Source: an uncultured Mediterraneibacter sp.
GTDB taxonomy: Bacteria > Bacillota > Clostridia > Lachnospirales > Lachnospiraceae
Assembly (NCBI GenBank): GCA_944384505.1
Contig: CALWTQ010000010.1
Span: 1-64,000, forward strand
Length of the DNA stretch: 64,000 nt
Direction of reading: 5' to 3'
The notes beneath the pieces were generated by a model that worked only from the letters and a program-made list of their open reading frames with translations, was not told the DNA's origin and did not search any database. Below, piece by piece: positions 50,430 to 57,409 of this stretch (the stretch's first letter is position 1; each line of letters starts with the position of its first letter). A program made the position numbers and the translations under genes.

Positions 50430-51713
50430 TCATTCCGCATATTCTCTGATCACACTGCTGATCTCATAGATCCGGTCCATGGACTTCAATTCATCCAACG
50501 CTCTGTTCATATATTTCTCTTTCACCAGCTCTGTCACAATAACCAGCTCCGCGCTCTCAGGCTCCGCGTGATCCTGCACCACGCGCTCAATACTCACTTT
50601 GTGCTCTCCGAACACCTGGGCAATAGCCGCCAGAACTCCCGGCTGGTTCTTCACCTGCATCCGGATAAAAAACTTGTTCCGCACGTCTCCCCAGGATTTG
50701 ATGGGGAGATCACGATAGCATGTACAATTAATACGCGCTGTGCAGTTATGCTGAATATCCCTGGCCGCGTCAATCACATCGCCTACCACCGCGCTGGCTG
50801 TCGGCATCTCCCCCGCGCCGCGTCCATAGAACATGGCGTCATCCACGGCATCACCGTGGATAAACACAGCATTGAAAGAATCTCTCACTGAGGCGAGCGG
50901 ATGATCCTTGCCGATCATCATAGGATATACGCCTGCCTCAATGCCATCCTCCGTATTTTTCGCCACACCCAGCAGCTTAATCACAAGTCCAAAATCCTTT
51001 GCATAGGCGATATCTCTCGCTGTAATCTTCGTAATTCCCTGCGTATATACATCTGAGAACACCACCCTGGAATGAAATGCAATAGACGCCATAATCGCCA
51101 CCTTGCGCGCCGCGTCCAGCCCTTCGATATCCGATGTGGGGTCTGCCTCCGCGTAGCCCAGCTCCTGTGCTTTCCCCAAAGCATCGCCAAACTCCATACC
51201 ATCCTCAAACATCCGGGTCAGGATATAGTTTGTCGTTCCATTGACAATTCCCATCACATTGGAAATCTCATTCCCCGCAAGACATTGTTTCAAAGGTCTT
51301 ATAATGGGGATTCCCCCGGCAACTGCTGCCTCAAACAGAAAATCTCTGCCATTCTCCTGAGCAGTATCCAGAAGGATCCGCCCGTCTTCCGCAATCAGAT
51401 CCTTATTCGCAGAAACTACATTTTTCCCGGCTTTCAGCGCTTCCAGAATGATCGTCCTGGCAGGCTCCATACCGCCCATCACTTCCACGATAATCTGTAT
51501 CTCATCATCATGAATCATCTCTTTCCAGTCATCCGTGAGAAGGGAAGAATCTACATTTTCTCTTTTCTTATTTATATTATGGACCAAAATCTTTCTGATC
51601 TCTAACTTTGCTCCAACCGTATGCTCCATATCATCCGCGCGCATGTGCAGCAGCTTATATACTCCCGTACCCACTGTTCCAAGACCCAACAGGCCTATTC
51701 CGATCTTCTTCAT
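50430..51713 (-). CDS. hom: Homoserine dehydrogenase
   Basis: Reduces aspartate semialdehyde to homoserine for threonine and methionine synthesis. The 427 residues contain the Rossmann start GIGLLGLGTVGTGVYKLL, ISANKDLIAEDG-like ADP contacts (NVVSANKDLI), GIVNGTTNYILTRMFEDG, the catalytic region EADPTSDIEGLDAARKVAIM, and a C-terminal ACT domain (FFIRMQVKNQPGVLAAIAQV). GGGAGAG precedes the ATG. It is preceded by a promoter at 51811-51839 and starts the chain hom-marR-thyA-folA-znuACB-yhhN. Confidence 0.95.
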   Translation of the reverse strand: MKKIGIGLLGLGTVGTGVYKLLHMRADDMEHTVGAKLEIRKILVHNINKKRENVDSSLLTDDWKEMIHDDEIQIIVEVMGGMEPARTIILEALKAGKNVVSANKDLIAEDGRILLDTAQENGRDFLFEAAVAGGIPIIRPLKQCLAGNEISNVMGIVNGTTNYILTRMFEDGMEFGDALGKAQELGYAEADPTSDIEGLDAARKVAIMASIAFHSRVVFSDVYTQGITKITARDIAYAKDFGLVIKLLGVAKNTEDGIEAGVYPMMIGKDHPLASVRDSFNAVFIHGDAVDDAMFYGRGAGEMPTASAVVGDVIDAARDIQHNCTARINCTCYRDLPIKSWGDVRNKFFIRMQVKNQPGVLAAIAQVFGEHKVSIERVVQDHAEPESAELVIVTELVKEKYMNRALDELKSMDRIYEISSVIREYAE

Positions 51714-51810
51714 ATTGATTCTCTCCCTTGCTTATTTTCCCATCTGTTCTCTTCCCCCGTACCTGGTTTCCCACGGCGTACAGGCCTCCGTCAATCAACA
51801 GTTACAGTAT

Positions 51811-51839
51811 AGCATATCATACCTGGCAAGTGTAGGCAA
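51811..51839 (-). promoter_or_regulatory. Promoter of hom
   Basis: On the minus strand TTGCCT (51839-51834), 17 bases, TATGCT (51816-51811), about 100 bases upstream of the hom ATG. Confidence 0.5.
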
Positions 51840-51881
51840 ACAAAAAAGTTGGTTTTATCTAACTATTAGTAATTAATTCAG

Positions 51882-52174
51882 CAGCTATTTAGTTCACTAA
51901 CGTCCTTTGGCAAAACGTCCGAAAACAGAGGCAATTCTCAAAACGTATTCTGCGGGGATGGAGGATGGCTCTGGGCTTCGCTCCAGGGGATAAGGGAAAC
52001 TAGGAAGCTGCGAATGCGGACTAAATACAAGGACAGCAGGTGAACAACTCGCTTTAGCTCAGACAAGTTCACCTGCTGTCCTAACGTCCACCTCCGCAGC
52101 TTCCTAGTTTCACTAATCTCCTTCCGAAGGCGCCCGTCGCCCTCCTCCATCCCCGCAGAATCTTTCTCGAAATG
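51882..52174 (+). repeat. Large structured repeat, left partial unit of element B
   Basis: Begins CAGCTATTTAGTTCACTAAC (51882-51901). It contains a giant hairpin from 51947 to 52161: outer arms 51947-51967 and 52141-52161 match at 19 of 21 positions, the middle arms GAAACTAGGAAGCTGCG (51996-52012) and 52095-52111 are perfect, and inner arms AGGACAGCAGGTGAAC and its complement flank the apical CAACTCGCTTTAGCTCAGAC. The stem sequences are unlike those of the other two units, but the apical loop is shared. It stops where the tail of the oppositely oriented unit (GAAAAGCCCAGAAAACAGCC) begins. Confidence 0.8.
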
Positions 52175-52647
52175 GGGCTGTTTTCTGGGCTTTTCAAATC
52201 GGATGTCAGTGAATATATAGCTGCCACAAGAAGCAGGCGCGGCCGGAAGGCTTTCGCAGCGAAAAGCCCTCAAGCCGCGCCAATTGCGCTTTACAGCCTG
52301 TTTAGGGCAGTAACATTTCCGACAGGAAATGCGCAGGAAGCGGAGCGGACGATTTGAGTATGCTTTCTGGGGGAAGGAGACAGCCGGGAGATGTGACTTT
52401 GGAAGAATCTGCTGAAAATCTTGAGGGCGAAGAGATGTTGTTAAGCAGTGCGGGGAGACTTGTCTGAGCGAAGCGAGTTGCTCCCCGTGCTGCTTTGTCC
52501 TTAAACAGCTCTTCGGCCTGTTAGATTTTCCAGATTCTGGAACGGAACATCGCACGGCTGTCTCCTTTTCACAGAATACGCACTGCAAAACATTCGCTCC
52601 GCTTCCGGACACATTTTGACGGAAAGTGTTAGTGAACTAAATAGCTG
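52175..52647 (-). repeat. Large structured repeat, full right unit of element B (473 bp)
   Basis: On the minus strand it starts CAGCTATTTAGTTCACTAAC (52647-52628), identical to the left end of element B. It shares with unit A, in order: GTCCGGAAGCGGAGCG, the giant hairpin (here 52365-52576, arms with GGAGACAGCC and GGCTGTCTCC), the apical CAACTCGCTTCGCTCAGACA, CTTCCTGCGCAT-TCCTGTCGGAA, the GGCGCGGC...GCCGCGCC hairpin, GCAGCTATATATTCA and GAAAAGCCCAGAAAACAGCC. The length of 473 bp equals that of unit A within a few bases. It lies immediately downstream of tRNA-Gly. Confidence 0.82.
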
Positions 52648-52663
52648 AACTATTGCAACTACT

Positions 52664-52700
52664 GAAAAAGCACTTGCATATATTTGCAAGTGCTTTTCTG
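52664..52700 (-). terminator. Intrinsic terminator of the tRNA-Gly gene
   Basis: GCACTTGCA and TGCAAGTGC form a stem around a short A/T loop, followed on the minus strand by TTTTTCAG. It lies five bases past the tRNA 3' end. Confidence 0.75.
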
Positions 52701-52704
52701 TAAG

Positions 52705-52777
52705 AGCGACAGACGGGGCTCGAACCCGCGACCCCGACCTTGGCAAGGTCGTACTCTACCAACTGAGCCACTGTCGC
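52705..52777 (-). tRNA. tRNA-Gly (GCC)
   Basis: The minus strand reads a complete 73-nt cloverleaf: acceptor GCGACAG/CTGTCGC with discriminator T, D-arm GCTCAGTTGGTAGAGTA, anticodon stem CGACC/GGTCG around TTGCCAA (anticodon GCC), and T-arm GCGGG-TTCGAGC-CCCGT. CCA is not encoded. It is a solitary tRNA with its own terminator. Confidence 0.97.
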
Positions 52778-52860
52778 ATTTGTTTGTGTTCCGCTGACCG
52801 GAACAATAAATACTATACTATATCCATTTCCAAAAGTCAACAACTTTTTTAAATTTTTTT

Positions 52861-53081
52861 TACCAGTTCAGCCATCTGACATCAGGAATCGGATTTATGC
52901 CTGCATAAGAATCCGGTGACTGACGCTCAGATGTACTGAACACCATTCGGGAGCGCAGGTCCTTGCCATTTTCTGTTTTTTATACTATACTAACGACAGA
53001 CAGCGCAGGCGGCAGTTCTTTGAATCTGGCCGCCCGTGTTTTCCAGAATTCTCATTTATATATTTGAAGGAGTGAAATTAT
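52861..53081. other. Non-coding gap with a short-repeat end and a long imperfect hairpin
   Basis: TACCAGTTCAGCCAT (52861-52875) is a copy of the short repeat end. CATCTGA (52873-52879) pairs with TCAGATG (52927-52933), enclosing a CGGATTTATGC/GCATAAGAATCCG stem. The rest up to the hicB ribosome site shows nothing else I can name. Confidence 0.45.
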
Positions 53082-53360
53082 ATGAAGTTTATATATCCTG
53101 CGGTATTCCGCCCGAAAAAGGATGGCGGATTTGACGCCTTTTTCCCGGATCTTGAATGCTGCGAGGCATCCGGTGATACATTAGACGACGCTATTGACAA
53201 CGCAAATGAAGCAGCCCGCAACTGGATTACAGTAGAGCTGGAGGAAGAGGAACCGCTTCTTCCGTATGTATCAGATATCAGCGATATTGAAATTCAGGAA
53301 GGAGATATCGTGAGAAATATCTCTGTAAATATCAGATTTTATGAGGGGTGGGATGAATAA
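53082..53360 (+). CDS. Orphan HicB-like antitoxin-family protein
   Basis: HicB antitoxins pair a partly degraded RNase-H-like fold with a DNA-binding tail to block HicA toxin. The 92 residues match the fold: MKFIYPAVFRPKKDGGFDAF, FPDLECCEASGDTLDDAIDN, ANEAARNWI. There is no ribbon-helix-helix or HTH tail, and no hicA is found on either side. GAAGGAG precedes the ATG. Tail-less solitary HicB proteins are common in Firmicutes and their role is unknown. The 3' end shares a hairpin with the convergent MATE gene. Confidence 0.82.
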   Translation: MKFIYPAVFRPKKDGGFDAFFPDLECCEASGDTLDDAIDNANEAARNWITVELEEEEPLLPYVSDISDIEIQEGDIVRNISVNIRFYEGWDE

Positions 53361-53374
53361 TCATCCCACCTCTC
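53343..53374. terminator. Hairpin shared by the ends of hicB and the MATE gene
   Basis: GAGGGGTGGGATGA (53343-53356) pairs with TCATCCCACCTCTC (53361-53374). The hicB stop is in the loop and the MATE stop is in the stem, so both 3' ends are protected by one hairpin made of coding sequence. There is no strong U-tract. Confidence 0.5.
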
Positions 53375-54683
53375 TACGCAGCTTTGCCAGTTTCACTATC
53401 TGATAGCCGATCATAACCGTCCACCCCACAGCACACGCATAAGCCGCTCCATTCATGCCGATTCGCGGCAGGAGCAGATATACAAAGATCACCCGCAGGG
53501 TAATCTGTATACAGGTTGCCGCAAAAGTAACTTTCATTCTCTGAATTCCCCTGAAAAATCCCTGAATCCCATTTGTAATAGCCGGCAAAATATAAAATAC
53601 AGCCATCACTTTCAAATAATCCGTCCCGATGTTTGTCATGCTTCCGCTCCCAAAGAGCCGGATGATTGGGCCGCGGAACCAGAAAATCGCAAGGAAAATC
53701 AATATGCCATAACCTATTTCCAGTATCATCCCCTTGCGGAATCCTTCTTTCATCTTCTCCTTGTTTCCCGCTCCGTCGCACTGGCTCGTATAATTCATAA
53801 TAGCATGGCTGATGCTCTGCTCCGGTATACATGCAAAATCATCCACACGGTTCACGGCGTTGAAGGCCGCTATCACACTGACTCCATATCCGTTGATACA
53901 CCCCTGTATCAGCACCTTGCCGATCGGCTGCATCAGCTGCTGGAATGCTGTTATCGACCCATTTTTTAAAACCGTTCTCATAATCTGCCTATCTGGCGTC
54001 CACTCGCCTTTTTTCAAAGAAAAGACCGGAACATTCCTATAGACGTGCGCGAGACAGAGCACACAGGAAATGCCTTCCGCAAACAGAGTGGCGATAGCCG
54101 CCCCTGCTGCCGACATATGGAACTGACGCACAAGGATCACATCCAGGACAATATTGATCGCACAGGAAATACCCAGGAAAATAATAGGCGTCTTGGAGTC
54201 TCCTACACTGCGCAGAGACGCTGTCAGCACATTATACAAAAAAGTAAACGGGAAGCTGAGCAGCACGATCCGAAGGTACTGTTCAGTCAGGCTGTACGCC
54301 TCCTGAGGAACCTGCAGCGCCATAAGCAGCGGATGACAGAATATCATGCACACTGCCAGAATCGCAAATGCCATCACAAGGCTTAAAAGCATTACGGATG
54401 CGAAGGCCTGCTTTAGCTGCTTCATCTTCTTCGCCCCATAACACTGTCCCATAAAAGCGGACGCACCGATGGAGATTCCCGACGCGCCCAGTATTACAAT
54501 AGACATAACCGGACCACATATCCCGACAGCCGCAAGGGCCGCTTCTGAGGCATACCTGCCGACCACTATGGAATCCACCGCGTTATATGTAAGCTGGAGC
54601 AGATTCCCCAGCAGAATCGGAACTGCAAATTCAGTCAGATTCCGATATACATTTCCTTGTGTAAGATCTTTCATTGATCCCAT
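53361..54683 (-). CDS. MATE-family multidrug/toxin efflux transporter
   Basis: Cation-coupled exporter of the MATE superfamily with 12 predicted membrane helices in two bundles. The 440 residues contain typical segments: LTQGNVYRNLTEFAVPILLG, VDSIVVGRYASEAALAAVGI, YLRIVLLSFPFTFLYNVLTA, and in the second half QQLMQPIGKVLIQGCINGYG and NAVNRVDDFACIPEQSISHA. It belongs to the DinF/NorM-like branch frequent in Clostridia. The substrate is unknown. It stands alone, convergent with hicB. Confidence 0.9.
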   Translation of the reverse strand: MGSMKDLTQGNVYRNLTEFAVPILLGNLLQLTYNAVDSIVVGRYASEAALAAVGICGPVMSIVILGASGISIGASAFMGQCYGAKKMKQLKQAFASVMLLSLVMAFAILAVCMIFCHPLLMALQVPQEAYSLTEQYLRIVLLSFPFTFLYNVLTASLRSVGDSKTPIIFLGISCAINIVLDVILVRQFHMSAAGAAIATLFAEGISCVLCLAHVYRNVPVFSLKKGEWTPDRQIMRTVLKNGSITAFQQLMQPIGKVLIQGCINGYGVSVIAAFNAVNRVDDFACIPEQSISHAIMNYTSQCDGAGNKEKMKEGFRKGMILEIGYGILIFLAIFWFRGPIIRLFGSGSMTNIGTDYLKVMAVFYILPAITNGIQGFFRGIQRMKVTFAATCIQITLRVIFVYLLLPRIGMNGAAYACAVGWTVMIGYQIVKLAKLRREVG

Positions 54684-54737
54684 AATTCATCACCGTTTTA
54701 ATATTAACACACATTTTTATAATTTCAATGGCGCCGC

Positions 54738-54803
54738 AAAAAAAGTATCCACGCATGAATCTTACCCTGTTAGATTCCGATTCATGCGCGGATATTTTGT
54801 CCG
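54738..54803 (-). terminator. Terminator after the 32-residue small gene
   Basis: On the minus strand ATATCCGCGCATGAATC and GATTCATGCGTGGATAC form a long stem with one mismatch, followed by seven T residues. It lies just downstream of the small gene at 54832-54930 and supports that gene being a real transcription unit. Confidence 0.75.
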
Positions 54804-54831
54804 ATTAGCAATACCATTTTTTGCATTGCTT

Positions 54832-54930
54832 TTACTCCATGTATTCTCTGTATTCCGATTCGCTTGCAAAGAGCATGTATCTTCCGTTCACGTATCCCAT
54901 GTATCCTTCTGCTGTTGTGTATCCTTTCAT
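54832..54930 (-). CDS. 32-residue small protein, KGYTT...YMLFASE type
   Basis: A minus-strand frame from ATG 54930 to TAA 54832 with a perfect GGAGGTG nine bases upstream. The peptide starts MKGYTTAEGYMGYVNGRYML and ends FASESEYREYME: seven tyrosines, four glycines, glutamate-rich end, no hydrophobic segment. Two YMGYV/YVNGRYML-like turns suggest a small beta unit. The isolated monocistronic layout with its own terminator and strong ribosome site argues for a translated gene. I have the impression that similar tiny proteins occur in other Lachnospiraceae, but I cannot confirm it. Function unknown. Confidence 0.7.
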   Translation of the reverse strand: MKGYTTAEGYMGYVNGRYMLFASESEYREYME

Positions 54931-55044
54931 ATTACTGCACCTCCAAAATCGCTGCTTTGTTTTCTGATCTGGATACACTTTATAACATTAGGTGTACTAT
55001 AAAACGGACTTTACTCCTGATTCTGTTTTAAAACACAATCCTTT

Positions 55045-55452
55045 CTACTCCTCATCCGGTTTTACATATCCCCTGGATGCGATAGCGTCAATCTCCACAA
55101 GAGCTCCCATAGGCAGAGCCGCCACCTGGAAGCACACTCTGGCCGGCGATTCTTCCGGGAAATATCTGCCATACACTTCATTCATTGCCGCAAAATCCGC
55201 AATGTCAGCCAAAAGAACAGTTGTTTTAAGTACATTTTCATATCCGACTCCAGCCTTTTCAAGAACGGCTCCGAGATTTTTCAGACTCTGCTCAGTCTGC
55301 TCCCGGATTCCTCCTTCTACAATCTTCCCGGTTGCAGGATCTGTGGGAAGCTGTCCCGAAATAAACTGCACCGCATTGATGCAGACTCCCTGTGAATACG
55401 GTCCGACTGCTGCCGGCGCTTTATCTGTATGAATAATTGTCTTTGTACTCAT
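55045..55452 (-). CDS. RidA-family enamine/imine deaminase (second copy)
   Basis: Hydrolyses 2-aminoacrylate or similar enamines to 2-oxo acids. The 135 residues include HTDKAPAAVGPYSQGVCINA, FISGQLPTDPATGKI, the catalytic arginine in ARVCFQVAALPMGA and the glutamate in VEIDAIAS. ATG 55452 is chosen since GAGAGG lies upstream and the family N-terminus starts there. It overlaps the end of the MarR gene region (MarR stop 55454) and forms a two-gene unit with it. It is clearly diverged from RidA at 28018-28401. A PLP beta-lyase (57410-58582) nearby would release 2-aminoacrylate, a direct reason for its presence. Confidence 0.92.
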   Translation of the reverse strand: MSTKTIIHTDKAPAAVGPYSQGVCINAVQFISGQLPTDPATGKIVEGGIREQTEQSLKNLGAVLEKAGVGYENVLKTTVLLADIADFAAMNEVYGRYFPEESPARVCFQVAALPMGALVEIDAIASRGYVKPDEE

Positions 55453-55453
55453 A

Positions 55454-55984
55454 TCATTTTCCTCTCTTTCTCTGTGAAAGTCCACTCACGTTTTTATCCC
55501 CCAGATTCAGGTTCTTCCCTTCCTCAACATCCTGGTGGAACCCTGTGTTAATCAGCTTCTGGACCTTAATAAATATCTTGAATTCTTCTTCTGTACAGTC
55601 CTTAAGGAGCTCATATGTACGTTTATAGCATTTCTCCTCAAACTGTCTGTGATTCTGATAGATCACTTTCCCCGCGTCTGTCAGATATAGATTGTAAACC
55701 CGGTTATTCTGTTCATTCCGCTCCTGTACGATCCAGCCTTTTTTCTTCAATTTCTTAACAAGCTGGGAGCAGGCGCTGACCGTCTTATTGAAAACTCTGG
55801 CGCACTCTGCCGCCGAGATACCCGGATTGTTCCCAATCAGCTTTATAAACTGAGATTCCGCCTGATATAGTACCACCCCATTATAATCATGCAGCTGGGA
55901 ATCATACTCTTCAATCAGGGTGGACGCCTCGTCAATCTCATTTATCATATCCAAAAATAATTCATACCTGGTCTTCTCTTCCAT
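55454..55984 (-). CDS. MarR-family transcriptional regulator
   Basis: Winged-helix regulator of 176 residues: AESQFIKLIGNNPGISAAEC, ARVFNKTVSACSQLVKKLKK with the recognition helix, and a wing WIVQERNEQNNRVYNLYLTD. The promoter at 56086-56114 carries the dyad AGAAT-T-ATTCT inside its spacer, a likely site of autorepression. It is two bases upstream of ridA and follows the M20D/C-S lyase/transporter operon, whose upstream region has another dyad (CTTAA-N4-TTAAG, 61398-61411). It probably controls this region. Confidence 0.88.
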   Translation of the reverse strand: MEEKTRYELFLDMINEIDEASTLIEEYDSQLHDYNGVVLYQAESQFIKLIGNNPGISAAECARVFNKTVSACSQLVKKLKKKGWIVQERNEQNNRVYNLYLTDAGKVIYQNHRQFEEKCYKRTYELLKDCTEEEFKIFIKVQKLINTGFHQDVEEGKNLNLGDKNVSGLSQRKRGK

Positions 55985-56085
55985 AATTTCCCCTTATCTC
56001 CTGTTCCGGGATGTCACATAAGGAGCAGTCAATCCGGAAATGAATCGCTGCTCCTGTAATCCATTTTTTCGTAATCTTTCCTTAT

Positions 56086-56114
56086 ATTTTAAAGAGAATT
56101 ATTCTATAAGTCAA
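56086..56114 (-). promoter_or_regulatory. Promoter with internal dyad for marR-ridA
   Basis: On the minus strand TTGACT (56114-56109), 17 bases, TAAAAT (56091-56086). The spacer contains the 11-bp dyad AGAATTATTCT (56095-56105). Confidence 0.6.
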
Positions 56115-56135
56115 CCAGGATTATGGCTCACACGA

Positions 56136-57395
56136 TCAGAAAAGCCTGTCCTTATATGCCTCGTACACCGCTTCCGGAGTATCATCCATCACAGCCTCTG
56201 CATCCGAGTTCAAGAAACATACTGCATATACCGCAAATGCTTCCACGCCCTTATATAAAAGCCCACCTTTCAAATCGAACTCCGGAGAATGATGCGCCGC
56301 TCCGCAGCCCTGATCATTCTGAATTCCCAGAAATGCAAGAACGCTCGGGTACATAATCGAAAAGAACGAGTATGATTCTGACGCCATCCACGGTTCCGCA
56401 TGCGTTACGGAATCCTCTCCAATATATTCGCGGAACCATTTTCCCGCGAGACCGGCCAGCATCTCATGATTATGGACCGATGGGATCGGCTTCATTATCC
56501 AGCCGTACTCTGTCCTGCAGTCATAGATTTCCGCGTCCTTATCTACGATCTTTAACGCCTGTTCAAGGAACGGATCCGCCGTCTTTTTTGCATCAAAAAA
56601 TCTTCCCAGGCACGAAAACCTCACACGCTCCGGTATTACATTGCTCTTGTCCCCGCCCTGGAGGAATCCCACCGCCCATGTCAGGCATTCGCTTGGATCC
56701 GTATGACGCATACGGATGCCGTTCAGGTCATTATAAATGCTGACAAAACAGTCTACCGGATTATTGCTCAGATCCGGCCTGGAGCTGTGTCCGCTCCGCC
56801 CGATCAAAGAAACATCAAACCCAAACGCTCCACACATGACATTTCCGGGCTCCACGGAGATTTTTCCTTCTGGCACCGCGGCGTTTACGTGAATTGCAAA
56901 ACATCCATCAGGCCGGATCTGATTCTCAAGCATGTATTTCAATATCGCGGTAATTCCAAACGCAGATTCCTCCCCTCGCTCAAATAGTGCGGCAATCTTC
57001 CCTTTCAGTTCATCTTTATGTCTGATCAGAATTTCAAGCGCATTAAGCAGCATCGCCGTATGCGCGTCATGACCGCACGCGTGGGATACTCCCTCCCGGC
57101 TGCTCACTACTTCTTTCGGCCCCTTCAGATTATCAGCGCTCTCCCGAACCGGGAGGGCATCTATATCTGCCCGAAGGAGCAGCGTTTTCCCCGGTTTTCC
57201 AGAATCCAGCCAGGCAAGGATACCGCCATCCTCAATCTCTTCGAACGGAAGGCCCATGCCGCTGAGCCTTCCTTTGATATATTCCAGAGTCTCAAACTCT
57301 TCCCCGGACAGTTCCGGATGCATATGAAGATATGCCCTTTCTTTCTGCACCTTCTCCGCTGCTGATTCACATTCCTTTATGATATCACCCAGCAT
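56136..57395 (-). CDS. M20D amidohydrolase (N-acyl-amino acid / aminoacylase type)
   Basis: Family members remove N-acyl groups from amino acids and amino-acid conjugates (hippurate hydrolase, IAA-amino acid hydrolase, N-acetylcysteine-conjugate deacetylases). The 419 residues show LHMHPELSGEEFETLEYI, LLLRADIDALPV, the metal pair C107/H109 in HACGHDAHTAM, the Glu pair near residues 142-143 in FERGEESAF, FAIHVNAAVPEG, and the dimerisation domain GRSGHSSRPDLSNNP, ending with AAHHSPEFD. It is last in an operon with a C-S lyase and two transporters, so it would deacylate an imported N-acyl-cysteine conjugate. Confidence 0.9.
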   Translation of the reverse strand: MLGDIIKECESAAEKVQKERAYLHMHPELSGEEFETLEYIKGRLSGMGLPFEEIEDGGILAWLDSGKPGKTLLLRADIDALPVRESADNLKGPKEVVSSREGVSHACGHDAHTAMLLNALEILIRHKDELKGKIAALFERGEESAFGITAILKYMLENQIRPDGCFAIHVNAAVPEGKISVEPGNVMCGAFGFDVSLIGRSGHSSRPDLSNNPVDCFVSIYNDLNGIRMRHTDPSECLTWAVGFLQGGDKSNVIPERVRFSCLGRFFDAKKTADPFLEQALKIVDKDAEIYDCRTEYGWIMKPIPSVHNHEMLAGLAGKWFREYIGEDSVTHAEPWMASESYSFFSIMYPSVLAFLGIQNDQGCGAAHHSPEFDLKGGLLYKGVEAFAVYAVCFLNSDAEAVMDDTPEAVYEAYKDRLF

Positions 57396-57409
57396 ATGTA
57401 TGCCTCCTG

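Noticed and set aside
51938-52612. A 224-codon minus-strand open frame across the large repeat
   Set aside because: It spans both halves of an inverted composite of giant hairpins, has no ribosome site or recognisable domain, and its composition (many Ser, Arg, Pro, Cys) looks like chance reading of GC-rich stems. Unit A has no matching frame.
51882-52647. Insertion sequence with transposase
   Set aside because: The 766 bp between the inverted ends contain no transposase-like frame; at most it is non-autonomous.
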